A stretch of 64,000 bases of DNA from Gonatopus flavifemur (GCA_018340375.1 JAFFJZ010000002.1:63110001-63174000); one strand, 5' to 3'; shown: positions 42,230-54,224, counted from the first letter of the stretch. Notes: a model not told the origin generated them from the letters alone. Program-made: numbers and translations.

Positions 42230-44445
42230 AGTATATCATACCAGCGCCCACCTACACAAGTAATTGTTCAAAACAATCGAATCGCCACCTTGTCACCTTC
42301 ACATTAAAAAGCATGCGGATGAAGATTTATTCAAACATAATTATGCGAACATTCGTAAAAAACGTTTCTCTCGTCTCAATTGACATCAAGGAATTCTATA
42401 AATCATTCAAAATACTCTCTACACATTGTGTAGAGTCTGAATATAATTTTACACACGATATACATAGAACATATTTTTACTAGTATATTCTTGAATGCGG
42501 ATCGATCTCGCGAATCGTGTCTCACAGACAGTTGACTCTATTGAATCGGTTGAGCGGGTGGACAAGTAAAATATTCAAGAGCGGAGAAAGGATCCGGTGT
42601 CGTCGGTCGAAGAGCTCAATGAAGAGGAGATACAAGAGAGGACAAGAAGAAAACGAGGAAAGAGGAAACCAGTCCCGCCCGAATCGCGCACCTCGATAGG
42701 GGACTTTACGCTCGTGATTCGTCGGTTTTGATTGGTGGAGGCGGTACGGACAGGTATCCATATCCGGTATGGGCTGGGCTTTTCACTCACTTGTGTATTC
42801 ACCCTCATCTCCTTGCCCTCGGCTTCCTGTCACGATTGTGCGCAAACATACACAAACATTTCTTTATGTACATACACGCGTATCATGAATATTGTTGGTT
42901 CTTTCTACTTCAATCACGTACATAATTGTACAAATAAATATATTGAAAAATTTGGTATTTCGTTAAACTATATGTATCCTCGCGTCATGTAGAAACAGTG
43001 ATTCGATACACTGTATTTCAGAATTGTTTAGATTTCCGAAGAATGTCTTCCATGTCCGTATCCATGAGCCTTGATTTACGGTGTTTACATCGGTAATCCT
43101 CTTAATGAGGAATCATCCCCCCCGCTGTGAATTTTAACCATAAGAAAGGGTGTTTAAGGCACAAACTTGTGAGAGAGAAAAAGAAAATCCGGTTCGCTTT
43201 GAGCGCGAAACGGAGAGAGAAAACCATTCACGAACCTTGGCCCAATGGTAACCAGGGCGGAGCACTTTTGTGGTTGCATAGATTAGCGCCTGCGCGTACA
43301 ACACTCATTAGCGAATTTATTGCCCATTTTCCTGTTAAACTCAGTTTGCATATCTCTTCTCGATCCCTTCGATTCACGCCCACTTCGCGTCGTTCCTTCT
43401 TACATTTCCAACACCTTCGTTGAAGTCTTTCGTTTGTTTGTTCATCGCATTTGTTATTGTCATTTATAAATTTTATATTCCATCCCCTATGTATCGTTTT
43501 CAAACAATTCAGGGTTAGAATAACTGATGCCAAAACATTGGGAAAATAGTTACTATGGAAAAATTTAATAAAGATGAACCGATGATTATTTAACATTTTG
43601 CGCAAAACACGTGTGCGTTGATTAAAAAAAATCTGTTATAAAGTATATAAGGTTCCAATGTGTTCTCTCGTTTTCCGTAGGGGAAACAAATGTCTCGGGT
43701 ATGGAGTTAATGAATTACGATGCAGAAACATAACTGTCTCCAGGGAAATGATTGACGCGAAACCATAAATCTCTTTGTGGTTTTGGCACGTCACACTTGT
43801 TTAGTAAAATGATGAAAACGTTTGCGTTTTCAAATGCTTTTTGCGAACGGCAATCCCTCCTCCTAATCCGTCTAATTGACAAACTGGATGTGTTGCTATT
43901 GATGCGAACGCTGGTATGTGCGTGAGATGCGGTTGCATGAATTCTTCAACTCCGATTGTTCCGGAACCGGAGCTAATGCGAAGCAGTAAATTATCGGGTT
44001 TCAATGTTCACCCTTTCTCGCATCCAATCGTTCAGACTGCCTACAATTTTCTTCGAAATAGTAATTGTAATCCACCGTATTAACTATGCCTCTACGGTAA
44101 TTCCGTTCTGCCACCTCCTCCACTGTGTCTCTCAATGCAAAAAGAATGAAGATGAAAATCCATCTTCGATCTAATCCTGTTCACATCGGTACCTTTTACT
44201 TTTACGTATTTGGTTTGAATATTGGAAAACAACGGTAGATAAATGGATTATCTTCAAATCCGTCTTTCTGTGTAATTTTTAATCTAATATTCGTATATAT
44301 TCCGTATGAAAATTAATTTTTGACGGCGGTTAAGGCCGAACTGGGTATCCTTATTCTATTTTGGACGCTGTTTTGGTTGCTCCGCATAACTTTGTTCACG
44401 CATCAATCGGCCTGCATCAAAAATAAAAACGATTAACTTCGCGGA
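42230..44445. other. Mostly single-copy DNA, no gene called
   Basis: The part around 42,480-42,830 is G+C-rich and purine-rich (GAAGAGGAGATACAAGAGAG), and that at 43,120-43,440 is also above background. Open frames (for example the 125-codon frame on the minus strand at 43,228-43,605) resemble no family and have no clear splice context. This may be regulatory DNA or small exons I cannot recognise. Confidence 0.35.
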
Positions 44446-44447
44446 AA

Positions 44448-44922
44448 AAAATCCCCATATAAAAATTACATGAAAAGTCAGGTAACGATTACAGTGTGGA
44501 TTTCATGTAAAATTCACTACACAATCCTGTTGGATTTACATTGCTATTGAAGGTGATTCACAGCAACACTTCTCTCGTTTACATAAAGCTGAAACTAGCA
44601 GGCGTGAAGTTAGCAGTCGATTGTTTTAACTTTTGAATCAAAGTTATTGGAGCTTTGTTTATACCAGAAATCGATTGAGTAGCATCCTAGCAAACGTTTC
44701 AGATCCTCAAATCCTTAATAAAAATTGTGTATAAAGAGTTATGAAAAGCGGCTGTTAGCTCTACGGCTGCCAGTTCCAGTTTCATCTCATTTACTTTGGT
44801 AACAATGTAAATATAACATTGATTCCAAAGTAGATTTTACTCCAATTGCATTCATGTGAGCAGTTTTGTTGAATTCACAGCAGCCAATGTAAAATTTACA
44901 TAGGACTTCTTTCCGTGTTGTA
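44448..44922. mobile_element. MITE with CGGAAAGAAGTCC-type ends
   Basis: CGGAAAAAAATCCCCATATA at the left matches the reverse complement of the right end (CGGAAAGAAGTCCTATGTAA), with further pairing of ACATGTAAA words. The GCTGAAACTGGCAGC-type element at 44,588-44,792 is inside. Confidence 0.65.
44588..44792. mobile_element. GCTGAAACTGGCAGC-end element, copy 1
   Basis: AGCTGAAACTAGCAGGCG at the left and ACGGCTGCCAGTTCCAGTTT at the right are inverted. The body (ATCGATTGAGTAGCATCCT, GTTTCAGATCCTCAAATCCT) matches 52,700-52,900. Confidence 0.75.
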
Positions 44923-45260
44923 TCTGACATGAAATGGAAAATTTATTGAATTGTATTTGTAATTTTCACTTACCATGGTACTTTGACTATCCCCAAATTC
45001 TTGGGAGAACTTTGGGAGCATGTTGAGATCTTATATGGGTTGATCAATATTTTCGTAACAAAATGATACATTAGTGATTTGATTAGACCCTACTGGGTTC
45101 TACACAGGTGTGCTTGGATTGGGTTCTTTGGAAAAATGCGGGAATGTTGGGTGCGCCCAGATTTTCAGAAGAGGGGAAAACATTGATAAGGGGCGTTAAC
45201 CCCACCTGAGTCACATACGGGAGTTAGGAAAATCAGGGTGGATATTAGCAACTCGATTAG
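44923..45260. other. Short non-coding stretch
   Basis: No gene or defined repeat is visible. Confidence 0.4.
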
Positions 45261-45641
45261 CCCTAGTAGAAATTATGATGGGCCCCAGCTAATTTTCCCA
45301 GATGTTAGCTTGGTTTCTAGCTAGTTTTGTAACGCACTTTCTAGCCTGTGCCCATCCAGACGTACCAGGGAATTGGTAGAATGTTGTTCAAATTGGTAAT
45401 TAGAAATGTGAGATCATGTGTTTTCTGTAGAATCACACCTATGAATAAGGTAAGAATGTATTTTGGCATGTAATCTCCAGTCCAGAACGTTGCTTTTGAG
45501 TTTATTTCCATAAAATAATCCCGAATGGATGTTTGGGCACTAAAGTCAAATTGGCTGAAATGTGTTATCCAGTTACCCCCACGTGGGTCACATCTAGTAC
45601 GTGGATGGTAAATGGGATGCCCAGACAAATTTCTACCAGGG
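45261..45641. mobile_element. CCCTAGTAGAAATT-end MITE
   Basis: CCCTAGTAGAAATTATG (45,261) and CAAATTTCTACCAGGG (ending 45,641) are inverted. GGGCCCCAGCTAATTTTCCC follows the left end and recurs after the same terminus at 51,023. 381 bp. Confidence 0.85.
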
Positions 45642-46755
45642 AGGCCTTTTGATGACTAAAACTAAGCGATTCCAAGTTTGGATACCTAATATCCGTCCAT
45701 ACAGCGCCTATATTTAATACAATAATAATTTAAAATTCAATCAAAATAATAATTTCATAAGAAATCTTCTCCACGTGCATAATAATATAATAAATTGTAC
45801 TTTGTGTATCCATACAATTTTTTTCGCACCGATTAATCAATCTGCCAGATCATATTCAATTGGAGAGTCACTGAATTTTGCGTAGGTTTGTGGACGAGAT
45901 TTGAACGGTTTTTCGATATCCTCGTACCATGCTGTACTGTGCGGCGTGTTGAATTGCGGAATAATCGTATCTGCTTTTCAATTCCTTACTCGAGAAGATT
46001 TCATAACCTTCTCTTATGAATTTTTCAATCGTAAAAGAAGGATAATATTCATTATTCTTTGATATCTTAGTGTAAGTATGTACATATGTGCTCGACGTAT
46101 GAGCCATTAACATTGAACTCGTCTTACATTGTGCATCAACCCCTCTCTCGAAGGAAAGACGTCATATTCATGATTGTTGAGATGTCATCCTTGCGAAACA
46201 GAAGTGATGTGAAATCTTTGAAGTAGGGTGATCTTTACGTGAAGAGAAATAGATGAGTGACACATTTTCTTCCCCTAGTTTTGTCTCCCTTATATATATC
46301 CACTCTTCGTTTATTCCATATTATTTAACTTGGCCATTATTATATTAAACACACATCCATATAGAAGACGCGTTTTTTCTCTTTCCCTGTACTTACGCGT
46401 TCTCCTCGCTCCAGCGATCATTTTGAATAGAAAACACGGTAAACTTATACGACGATGAATCCAACGAGTGACAGCGATCGAGTTTATTGTTAATAAATCG
46501 ACCGTTTAATTTTGTTTGAAAATTCCTGAATGTCGAGGTGAATGGGGTTGGTTATGAATATAAAAAATGTGTTTGATAGAATTTGTGATGGAAATTGTTG
46601 GAATAATTACTAAATTATAGAGGTTGTATTATGCAGGTTTGGTAGAATCTGTCTCCTACTTACAGGGTGAATTTCTGATCAAGATGAGCCTCGACACTGA
46701 AAGAGATAGTGAATGATGATCCTTTTCTCTCAATTATTTCTGTAAATCCAGGCCA
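45642..46755. other. Single-copy non-coding DNA
   Basis: No gene is recognised. A short ATG frame (MNPTSDSDRVYC) starts at about 46,455 and is only a dozen codons long. Nothing else to report. Confidence 0.35.
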
Positions 46756-46757
46756 TA

Positions 46758-47312
46758 TTATAAGGGTCAGTTCTTACCAAAAAGTTAGTTCTAAAGCGTA
46801 GGAACGGTTAGTTCTCATAAAATTAGGGGAGACCGGGTACGGTTGGAACACAACAAATATTGCGTTAATTGTTTTCGTAATAAGTGAATTACGCAACGTG
46901 TGGTGAATGATGCGACACTGAGATTTGTGATGGGACTTTGGTTTCACTTCATTCCTCCCTGGATCTTTTTCCCCATTATCAAAAATTGGCGAGATATTTA
47001 TTCTGTTCGAACCGTCCTGTGTTCCAATCGTACCCGGTCTACCTTACCTAATTTTTAGTGAAATGTTTTCCATTTGCTTTTTTTAAATCGAATATCCGAT
47101 ATTGCCCTGTTACAGAATGGTCCTTCCGCCTCATATCAAGGGGTACAGGGAGTTCAGTAGTGATATTCATTCTGAAAAAATAAGACTCCATACCAAAAGT
47201 GAAATTAAGGGAGTATCAAATAATTCAAGAAATACTTATCGCACGAATGTTTTCCTGTTTTTTTTTTAAGAAATCGAGTGTCCACCGTTTCGATTAGTTC
47301 TTAAATTTCCTC
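46758..47312. repeat. Dispersed repeat copy 2
   Basis: It matches 24,718-25,040 plus 26,240-26,305: AGTTCTTACCAAAAAGTTAG, then GAATATCCGATATTGCCCTG, then AGAAATCGAGTGTCCACCGT. It lacks the 1.1-kb insertion of copy 1 but carries its own 218-bp insertion. Confidence 0.85.
46826..47043. mobile_element. Harbinger-like MITE with TTA duplication, empty site known
   Basis: GGGGAGACCGGGTACGGTTG at the left and CAATCGTACCCGGTCTACC at the right are inverted. TTA lies on both sides (46,823-46,825 and 47,044-47,046). The homologous repeat at about 24,820 reads AAAATTACCCAATTTTCAG with a single TTA, which is the pre-insertion site. A 3-bp TTA duplication is characteristic of PIF/Harbinger. Confidence 0.85.
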
Positions 47313-47516
47313 AGAATATGCTCTGGGTGAATCCACGAACTTTCTTCACGAATTTTGATACTCTGTGATTATCCTAACATAACGTGAGTTTCATAATTCG
47401 ATTCGTTGAAGGTTTCCGACTACAAATTAATCCCATGAACCCGATTGAGTTAATCTCTATTCTGTTTGCTTTCCGACAAAACCTTGTCACGAAAATATTT
47501 CTTGAATCAAGGTTCT

Positions 47517-47636
47517 CAGGTGGAAAAATTTTGTAGAATTCTTGTCAGGTGTTTGTCATGTTTTATGTTACACGAAGGTCATAGAATTTGTGTAAAACCC
47601 AATCCTTACAGGAATTCTACAAAATTTTTTCACCTG
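47517..47636. mobile_element. 120-bp hairpin MITE, CAGGTG ends
   Basis: CAGGTGGAAAAATTTTGTAG and CTACAAAATTTTTTCACCTG begin and end arms of about 33 bp that are nearly perfect complements. The loop contains a second weak palindrome. Confidence 0.9.
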
Positions 47637-48124
47637 GATTCGATAAAAGTTTTTCAATTGAAATGTTGAAAAATAAAATAAGATTCATCAAATGGTGGGA
47701 AGTTTGCATAATTTTATCAGCTCAAGAATGGGAAAACTGATAAGACGTGGCTCTTATATTCTGAATGGCATTTACCTCTGAAATTTATTTTCTCAAACAA
47801 AATTTGAAATAAATTTGCATTTTTTCACTTGTTAATGCAGTAATATTAATTCAACAATTCACACTCAAATTTTCCCTTTCGAATGTGTCTACGTTGAACC
47901 TCTTTTCAAATTTTTTTTCAAATTCCGCATGTTTCGAGCACTTATCGGATTACGCTAATCCAGTTTGCAGTCTGAGGGTTGAATATAAATGTCACAGTAA
48001 TCATTAACAATCTAAGAATTCCAAGTTTTCGTAAAATCAACGGTGCTTGCTACCTTTTCATCTTGATGATCTAAATATTCATTAATTATGCAACGTATTT
48101 AGGTGCTTTTTAGATGTCTGACAC
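47637..48124. other. Non-coding AT-rich stretch
   Basis: No gene or repeat is recognised. Confidence 0.4.
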
Positions 48125-48660
48125 ACGCACGCAAAAAAATAATTCGCTGTGGCAGCTAAAAACTAGCTGCCATAGCTAATTTTCGTGGTTGATATTTGGA
48201 TAGCGAAAAGAATAGCTATGATAGCGATTTTTCTTTGCAATCACCCAGGAAAAAATCATTAGATCTATTCAGATCTAAATAGATCTGAGTAGATCTGATT
48301 TTTGGTCAGATCTGGTTCAAAAGATCAGATTAGATCTGTTCAGATCTCAGTAGATCTGATCAGATCTTGGCACATCTGATTAGATCTGAGTAGATCTCGT
48401 TAGATCTGAAATGAATATTAGATTAAATCTTAATGAGCAATTGGTGGTTCAATTGTCAGAAATTTTGTGATATTTGTCTGTATATGAATTTGATTTTGCA
48501 CATATATTGTGACAAACACAAGCCAAAATCGCAGTTTTTCAGATCTTAATAGATCTGTTTAGATCTGACCAAAATTTAGATCTGGTCAGATCTGATCATT
48601 TTTTCCCGGGCAGTCTTTCGCTGTACTAGCGTGAAAGAATCGCTAAAAGAACAACCAACC
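48125..48660. mobile_element. AGCTG-dyad MITE relic interrupted by the AGATCT element
   Basis: GCAAAAAAATAATTCGCTGT, AGCTGCCATAGCTAATTTTC and GATATTTGGATAGCGAAAAG lie to the left. AGTCTTTCGCTGTACTAGCG lies to the right of the inserted element. The body resembles 41,135 and 62,800. Confidence 0.6.
48244..48612 (+). mobile_element. AGATCT dyad-array MITE, full copy
   Basis: The ends are CCCAGGAAAAAATCATTAG and TGATCATTTTTTCCCGGG. Seventeen AGATCT words occur in 369 bp: at 48,261, 48,271, 48,281, 48,291, 48,308, 48,332, 48,342, 48,352, 48,362, 48,382, 48,392, 48,402, 48,541, 48,551, 48,561, 48,578 and 48,588. Within blocks the spacing is exactly 10 bp (the 48,372 slot holds ACATCT). The unique middle (AAATTTTGTGATATTTGTCT) is shared with 40,596-40,818. 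Confidence 0.95.
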
Positions 48661-49293
48661 GAGTGAAAAAAAAATTCATTGGATAGGGGAGGGTCGATTC
48701 CGCAATCTTTCAGTTACTAACTGAAGCTGCTAGCGGAATGTTTCAAATTTAATTTTGCAAAATTGCATGTGAACAAATAATTATTCCAGAGGTTAAATAT
48801 TTCGTTATTAGGGTTGTTGAACATTTTTTGAACCTCAAAATGTCTATGCATTTGTCAAATGTTCATTGAATTCACATTGAATGTTTAGCGGCCATCTTAT
48901 TCTCTTTGGGTATGTACTACAGCTACAAAAATCTCTCCACTAGCAATATTTCTTCCGCGATCATTCTTTGCCGGTGCACAAAAGCTATGTTAGTACACAT
49001 AGCTACAATGATAGCTGCAGGAGCGCAATGCACTCAGATATTTAAATGCGCTGTATAAGACATCTTGAACTCGGCTAAAAGATATCGCAAAACATGGATT
49101 GTTGTACGGGTAAGGTTCGCTACGCTCCCATCTTTAAAATACGACCATTTAATTCTTTATAATTTTTAGACTTCTTTAATATAATTGACATTAAATTTCT
49201 CTACACTCCTGTGATTCTGTTAAGCCTTCTTTAAATATCCCTAAATTAGAATCCGTTAGAAAATCCCCGCCTGATTCCAATCGGTTGTTGTCA
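48661..49293. other. Non-coding stretch
   Basis: AACATTTTTTGAACCTC and TGTTCATTGAATTCACATTG words occur but no clear ends. No gene. Confidence 0.35.
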
Positions 49294-49615
49294 CACGGAG
49301 AAAAAAGAATTCGCTATGACAACGAAACCTGATTTTGCTGGGTAACCTTTGCTTCAGAAGCAAACTTTTGGCTATCACAAACATCTTGTTAGCCACGACA
49401 ACGATTTTTTAACTTAATTTTTTTTGCTATTCTATATATAATACAAAAAATGTTGCCAGTCCAGCAGAAAATTTGCTGTTTTAGGGATTCATGTTGCTCT
49501 CTCAGCAATTCAGTTAGCTGTGGTAGCGAATTTTCAGCTTCGTTAGCAAAAAGGTTGGCTATTCAATATATAATCCCTCCTCGATTTGCTGCGTCAGCAA
49601 ATTTTTTTTCCCGTA
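49294..49615 (+). mobile_element. CAGCAAA/TTTGCTG dyad-array MITE, copy 3 (eroded)
   Basis: CACGGAGAAAAAAGAATTCG at the left and GCTGCGTCAGCAAATTTTT at the right match the 16,860 copy in the same orientation, and CTATATATAATACA lies in the middle. Many dyads are mutated (ATGACAACGAAACC), so this copy is older. Confidence 0.85.
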
Positions 49616-50549
49616 CATGGAAAACGCAGTCAAAGGCCAATGAAATTTTCTATCCGCTTTTGTCCATCGTTCGAAATTTGAAAGATTCTGTTGGAAACTG
49701 ATAACAATTCTATAACCGATAACCAATTCCACTTGCTTTTTGTGACTTCGAGAACTCAATTGAAGATTACCAGTGGATATTCTTTAAGCAGAATTGAAGC
49801 GATAGTTAGCACCTCTAGGTGGAGATAGAAGATCAAACCGATCAAAGTCAAGCGAAAGTTCTCTACCGTATTCCAACAGGATTTTAAGCAGGGTTATTTC
49901 TCATAATTTTTCTAAATCTCTCGGAAATTCAAACAATTGTGTAGAACATTTCTGTTCACAGAATGGAGGTTTAAGGTCAGTTCTTGATCAACGAAATAAT
50001 AAACTTTGAATTCCCACACAACTCAAAACCGATGATCTAATTTGTACTCAAGTGTAATCGTTGGAAATAATTGTACACTTTAATTAGATCTCGAGTGCTC
50101 GAGAGGGCGCAGTCGAGAAGGAAATCGAGTATCAAAAGGTTACTATTTCGATCTCACGATTCTCTCTCGCTACCTCTCGAGTGTCCAAGAAGCGTTAAGG
50201 ATTCCTACACTCTGTCGCTCAGGTAACACGAAAAATCCCTTGCACGGCCTCGAAGTGTTAACGTGGAAATAATTGATCAAGTACTCGTATCTAACTTAAT
50301 CTCTTCAATTCTCTCCTGTGGTACTATACGATAATACATCTTCAAATACGATTACGATGGATTCATTCTTCCAAGTGCGTTGGAATAACATTATTGTGTG
50401 ATTGAATTTTCGTTTGTTACACTGAACAAACGGGTGGCCTGAGTTCTCAATACTGATTCGAAATTCAAGGCTTGTGGGAATTTTCGTATTCTTTACTTTA
50501 GCGAGTTTCACATCATTTGACTTATACACTGAGAACAAAGTTTTGTTAT
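49616..50549. other. Single-copy non-coding DNA
   Basis: A moderately G+C-rich patch lies at 50,090-50,250 (CTCGAGAGGGCGCAGTCGAG). No gene is recognised. Confidence 0.35.
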
Positions 50550-50968
50550 GTTATTGAAGTTTGAATCGGTCATAGAAACGAAACGAAGATTCAAACTCAC
50601 AAACTCCGATGAATTATCATTATTCATCTTCTCAAATGAATTCCTCGGAATTCGGAACATCGTTCAAAGAATATACGACGATATTTTGGTTCTTTCACAA
50701 CTGAATATTCCCCAACACTGTTGAAAATTTCTAGACAAAACTTCAAATACGCGTAACGGAAGCAATTTTGAATATACATGAATGTGTAATGTAATATATA
50801 GTAAAAATTTGAAGATTCAGTTACTTGTGAATGAATTTTCAATTCTCATACTGAAAAGTTGGAATTTCAGTTAAAAGTGTGATCAAAAAGACTATGAAAT
50901 TTCAAACAATTTTTAACAATGTAGTTGATTACGAATTCGCTTCAATAGACGATTCAAAGTTCAGCAAC
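50550..50968. mobile_element. MITE, GTTGCTGAAGTTTGAATCG-end family, copy 3
   Basis: GTTATTGAAGTTTGAATCGG (50,550) has the inverted partner GATTCAAAGTTCAGCAAC (ending about 50,968). The ACTGTTAAAAATTTC-end element is inserted inside. Confidence 0.75.
50716..50921. mobile_element. MITE with ACTGTTAAAAATTTC ends, copy 2
   Basis: CACTGTTGAAAATTTCTAGA and CAAACAATTTTTAACAATG are inverted. The body matches 28,127-28,357 in order (ACAAAACTTCAAATACGCGT, TAACGGAAGCAATTT, GTAAAAATTTGAAGATTCAG). Confidence 0.9.
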
Positions 50969-51022
50969 GTTGTTTTTTTAAATATCAGAAACCTTGTTAA
51001 ATTTACCAATCCTTGGCATTTA

Positions 51023-51115
51023 CCCTAGTAGAAATTATGATTGGGAATTAGATGGGCCCCGGCTAGTTTTCCCAGATATTAGGTTGGTTTCTAGCTACCA
51101 ACATAACAATTCATG
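51023..51115. mobile_element. Isolated CCCTAGTAGAAATT terminus
   Basis: CCCTAGTAGAAATTATG is followed by GGGCCCCGGCTAGTTTTCCC, the same order as at 45,261. No matching right end was found; a solo end or truncated copy. Confidence 0.7.
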
Positions 51116-51249
51116 TCTTGCGATGTCTTTTCGATAAGTTTAAGATGTCTTGCACGACACATTTAGATGTCTTTCAGATGTCTAAAACTCTTCTTTGGTC
51201 TTTTAGATATCTTTCAGATAGTCATCCTAATCTTATTAAAAATTCCTCA

Positions 51250-51540
51250 CATACTGAGAAAAAATATGGGCAGTTTTTTTTCATACCGGTGGTGAATTTT
51301 GTCTCTCAATCGTGGGGAAATTGTTTTTACATGAAAAAAAATAAGGGATATTTCCTCTACTTTGAAGAACTAGTTTGAACTAGACAATTGTTTCTTGTAT
51401 GCCACCTTTCATAATTGAAGAAAAAATGCACCGAATCACGATAGAAAGTTTTCTATCCATGGAAGAACTCTGCTGCCACCAATTCTTGGGGGGAAAGTTC
51501 ACAATCATCTCTTATACGGTCGAAAACTATAAATGACGGC
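51250..51540. mobile_element. GGAAAAA/GTGGAGAA-family single arm
   Basis: It starts ACTGAGAAAAAATATGGGCA. TCAATCGTGGGGAAATTGTT, CATGGAAGAACTCTGCTGCC and TTCTTGGGGGGAAAGTTCAC parallel 40,164-40,425. An inserted or diverged segment lies near 51,380. Confidence 0.6.
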
Positions 51541-51563
51541 AGTATTTTAGCATTTCACCACCT

Positions 51564-51800
51564 ACACGGAGAAAAAAGTCTTGCTGGCATAGCAAGCAGA
51601 TCTGTTACTATAGCACCCACAAACCAAACTAGCTGAAAGAGCAAGAAAAATGATTGACGCAATTACATATTTTTGCTGACATAAACAAATTGGTTAACAG
51701 AACTAACGTCTCAGCTGCTAGAGTGAATATTTTTACAAGGACAACAAATTTCTTTGTAGGCGCTATAGTAGCAAACCATTTTTTCTCCTTGTAATGTTTG
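51564..51800. mobile_element. AGCTG/TGCTGGCATAGCA-dyad MITE
   Basis: CACGGAGAAAAAAGTCTTGC at the left and AACCATTTTTTCTCCTTG at the right are inverted ends. TTGCTGGCATAGCAAGC is a single intact dyad; the others are eroded. Confidence 0.7.
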
Positions 51801-52237
51801 AGATATTTACATAAAATTTTATGGAATTTATGCTAAACTGAGAAAGAAAATGATTCAAATCAATCAATGTCTCTTCGAGTCTGAGAACTGAATTCATCCA
51901 ATGATACCTGTGGAGTTATTATATCAACTTCATGCAATATACAATTCACGCGAAAACAGTGGGATCATTGATTGACTTATGAGATACTCAGAGTTGATGA
52001 AAAAGTAATTGCATGGGAAATTTTGATTTTTAAATGTATGAAACATAATGTCATCCAATGAATAGACCGAAGTCATAGCCAACTGTGTTGTCGAAAGGAT
52101 CATTTTTCCTTTCAATAAAATATATCATTATTTGAATATCAAAAGTGTTAGAATAAAAAAATATCGATATTTTCTGAAAATTCAGAAAATATGACTGTCA
52201 TATTTTTACAGCCATCTTTTTTAATGAATTTTCGAAT
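51801..52237. other. Non-coding stretch with local dyad
   Basis: ATTTTCTGAAAATTCAGAAAAT (about 52,171) is a short palindrome, echoed at 52,673. No gene. Confidence 0.4.
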
Positions 52238-52632
52238 AAAGAGTGACCGCGAAAAATAGTATTTTTCCGCCTTCTTTCTGGGACCGCGGGTTTCAGGTTA
52301 GAATTCATTCTAAGACATACTCTATGTTGATCATTCGCGAGGGTATACAATTTCCTGGTGAGTATAACACTGGTTTTACAGGTAAAGGAGTATCAAATTT
52401 TGATCAAAATTGTATAAAAATCAATAAACCTCGATAGGTTTTTTTATAGGAAAAATCTATTTTGTCAAGAATCTATCGATTCCGTCGATTTCTTTATCTT
52501 CAAAATCAATGTTATGCTCACCGGGAAATGGTATTCCCTCACAAATGATCAACATAAAGTGTTTTTCAGAATGCAATTCAACCTGAAACTCGCGGTCCAA
52601 AAAAAAACAGGCGGATTTTGCGGTCACTCTTT
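52238..52632. mobile_element. MITE with AAAGAGTGACCGC ends
   Basis: AAAGAGTGACCGC at the left and GCGGTCACTCTTT at the right are exact complements. The arms extend over 120 bp (GTTGATCATTCGCGAGGGTA against ATTCCCTCACAAATGATCAAC). 395 bp, non-coding. Confidence 0.9.
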
Positions 52633-52699
52633 GACTGGATATTGAGAAACTTTCACTGAATTTAGGAGTGTATTCTGAAAATTCAGAAGAAAGTGGATG

Positions 52700-52900
52700 A
52701 AACCGAAACCAGCAGCTGTAAAGCTAGCAGTCAATTGTTGTGACTCTTGATCAAATGTTGTGAAAACCTCGGTCACACCAGAAGTCGATCAAATAGCATT
52801 TCGCTGGGTGTTTCAGATGCTTGAATCCTTGATCAAAGTTTTATGTGGAAAATTATAACGATCGGCTGCCAGCTTTACGGCTGCCAGTTTCAGCTTCATG
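52700..52900. mobile_element. GCTGAAACTGGCAGC-end element, copy 2
   Basis: AAACCAGCAGCTGTAAAGCT at the left and GGCTGCCAGTTTCAGC at the right are inverted. It matches 44,588-44,792 in order (TAGCAGTCAATTGTTGTGAC, GTTTCAGATGCTTGAATCCT). Confidence 0.8.
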
Positions 52901-53983
52901 AAAATGTGACTGTAATAAATTTTCAGAAGGAATCCTTGGTGAAAATAAAGCGTGCATTTGCAGCGTCGCATAGGATCGTTATTACCGTCACATGAGAGTG
53001 TATTAAGAGTCAATTGGCGCAGTTGAGCGTGGATCGAGCGTGAAGAAAAGCGTTCATGCACGCTGTACTCACACTTATATTGAAGTAAGCGTGCATTGAA
53101 CGTATATTGGCCAGAATCACGTTATTGGTACGCTGTTTGAACTTTATGTGCACGCCGTTTTTTCGCCAGGGATTTTTTTACAGTAAACTTCGTAAGAATC
53201 TAATCTTTCACAAGAGGTCTAAGAATACAACTATACTTTAATCGGTTTCAATGATCGTATACCATTGCACACTTCCTATTAATCAATGAGATTGAATTGA
53301 TTTTTTTTCTCCCCCGTGGTGTTCACAAGCCTCACCATTCACCGTGTTCGAAATGAATTTTGATGTTTGTGTCAAAGGATATCGAACGAACAATCAGATA
53401 TATTTTAATCAAACGAGAATTTCAAACGAGAGTTTACATTCACAATGTAAGTAGTTGGGAATAAATGTGATAGAAACACATGGATATATTCCACTCGTTT
53501 CCTCTACGTCAAGTATGAACAGCGAAAAATAGAGTAAATACACATACTTTATGCAGTTGCTGGTTTCCTTCATTGCAAAGATTCACAGTTGTGACACTTA
53601 CAAACTATGTCACAACTTCATGTTTTACAACTGTTTTGACTATGTTTTTCATAGTTCAGGTACAATAATTACAACAACCGTGTATTTTTCTTTCAGCGTG
53701 GGTGAATAAATGACAGGGAATGATAAGTTTCACCAACTCCAAAGTTTACGTATAAACTATGTTTTAATGAAGGGAACTATAACTCTTCGATGACATTATC
53801 ACGATGGAAAAACTGGGACGTTTTTAATCGATGTTTTCAGTCGTGTAGAGTTTTCACACAACATTCCCCTGTGATTTATTTTCTCGCATACCATTATTAT
53901 TATGTCAAATATATTTGTTTGGATTGAAAATTGAATAATTTTTACCTGCGCGCATCACTTTACGTAGCTTCACGTTTACTATC
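52901..53983. other. Single-copy non-coding DNA
   Basis: GCGTGCATT/AGCGTGCAT words recur at 52,947-53,150, perhaps an eroded repeat. No gene is visible. Confidence 0.35.
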
Positions 53984-54224
53984 CACTGAGAGAAAAGTTT
54001 ATTTATGGTTAACAAATGTATATTTATTTATGGCAGAACAAATATTCGTTTCGGATCAAATATATTTGGTTAATAATGAACAAGTGATATTCAGTAGAAA
54101 TAAACGGTTATTGATAGTTAATAAATCGTATTTGCGAGAATCGTGATAGATATTTATTTCGTCATAACCAAATATACATTTGTTGACTACAAATAAACCT
54201 GTATAATAATAAATTTTCTCTGTG
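53984..54224. mobile_element. MITE with CACTGAGAGAAAAG end
   Basis: CACTGAGAGAAAAGTTTATT and AATAAATTTTCTCTGTGTT are inverted. ATTTATGGTTAACAAATGTA and ACATTTGTTGACTACAAAT-type arms continue inward. 241 bp. Confidence 0.85.

Noticed and set aside
43228..43605. 125-codon open frame on the minus strand
   Set aside because: Charged, unrecognised, overlapped by an open frame on the other strand; not called.
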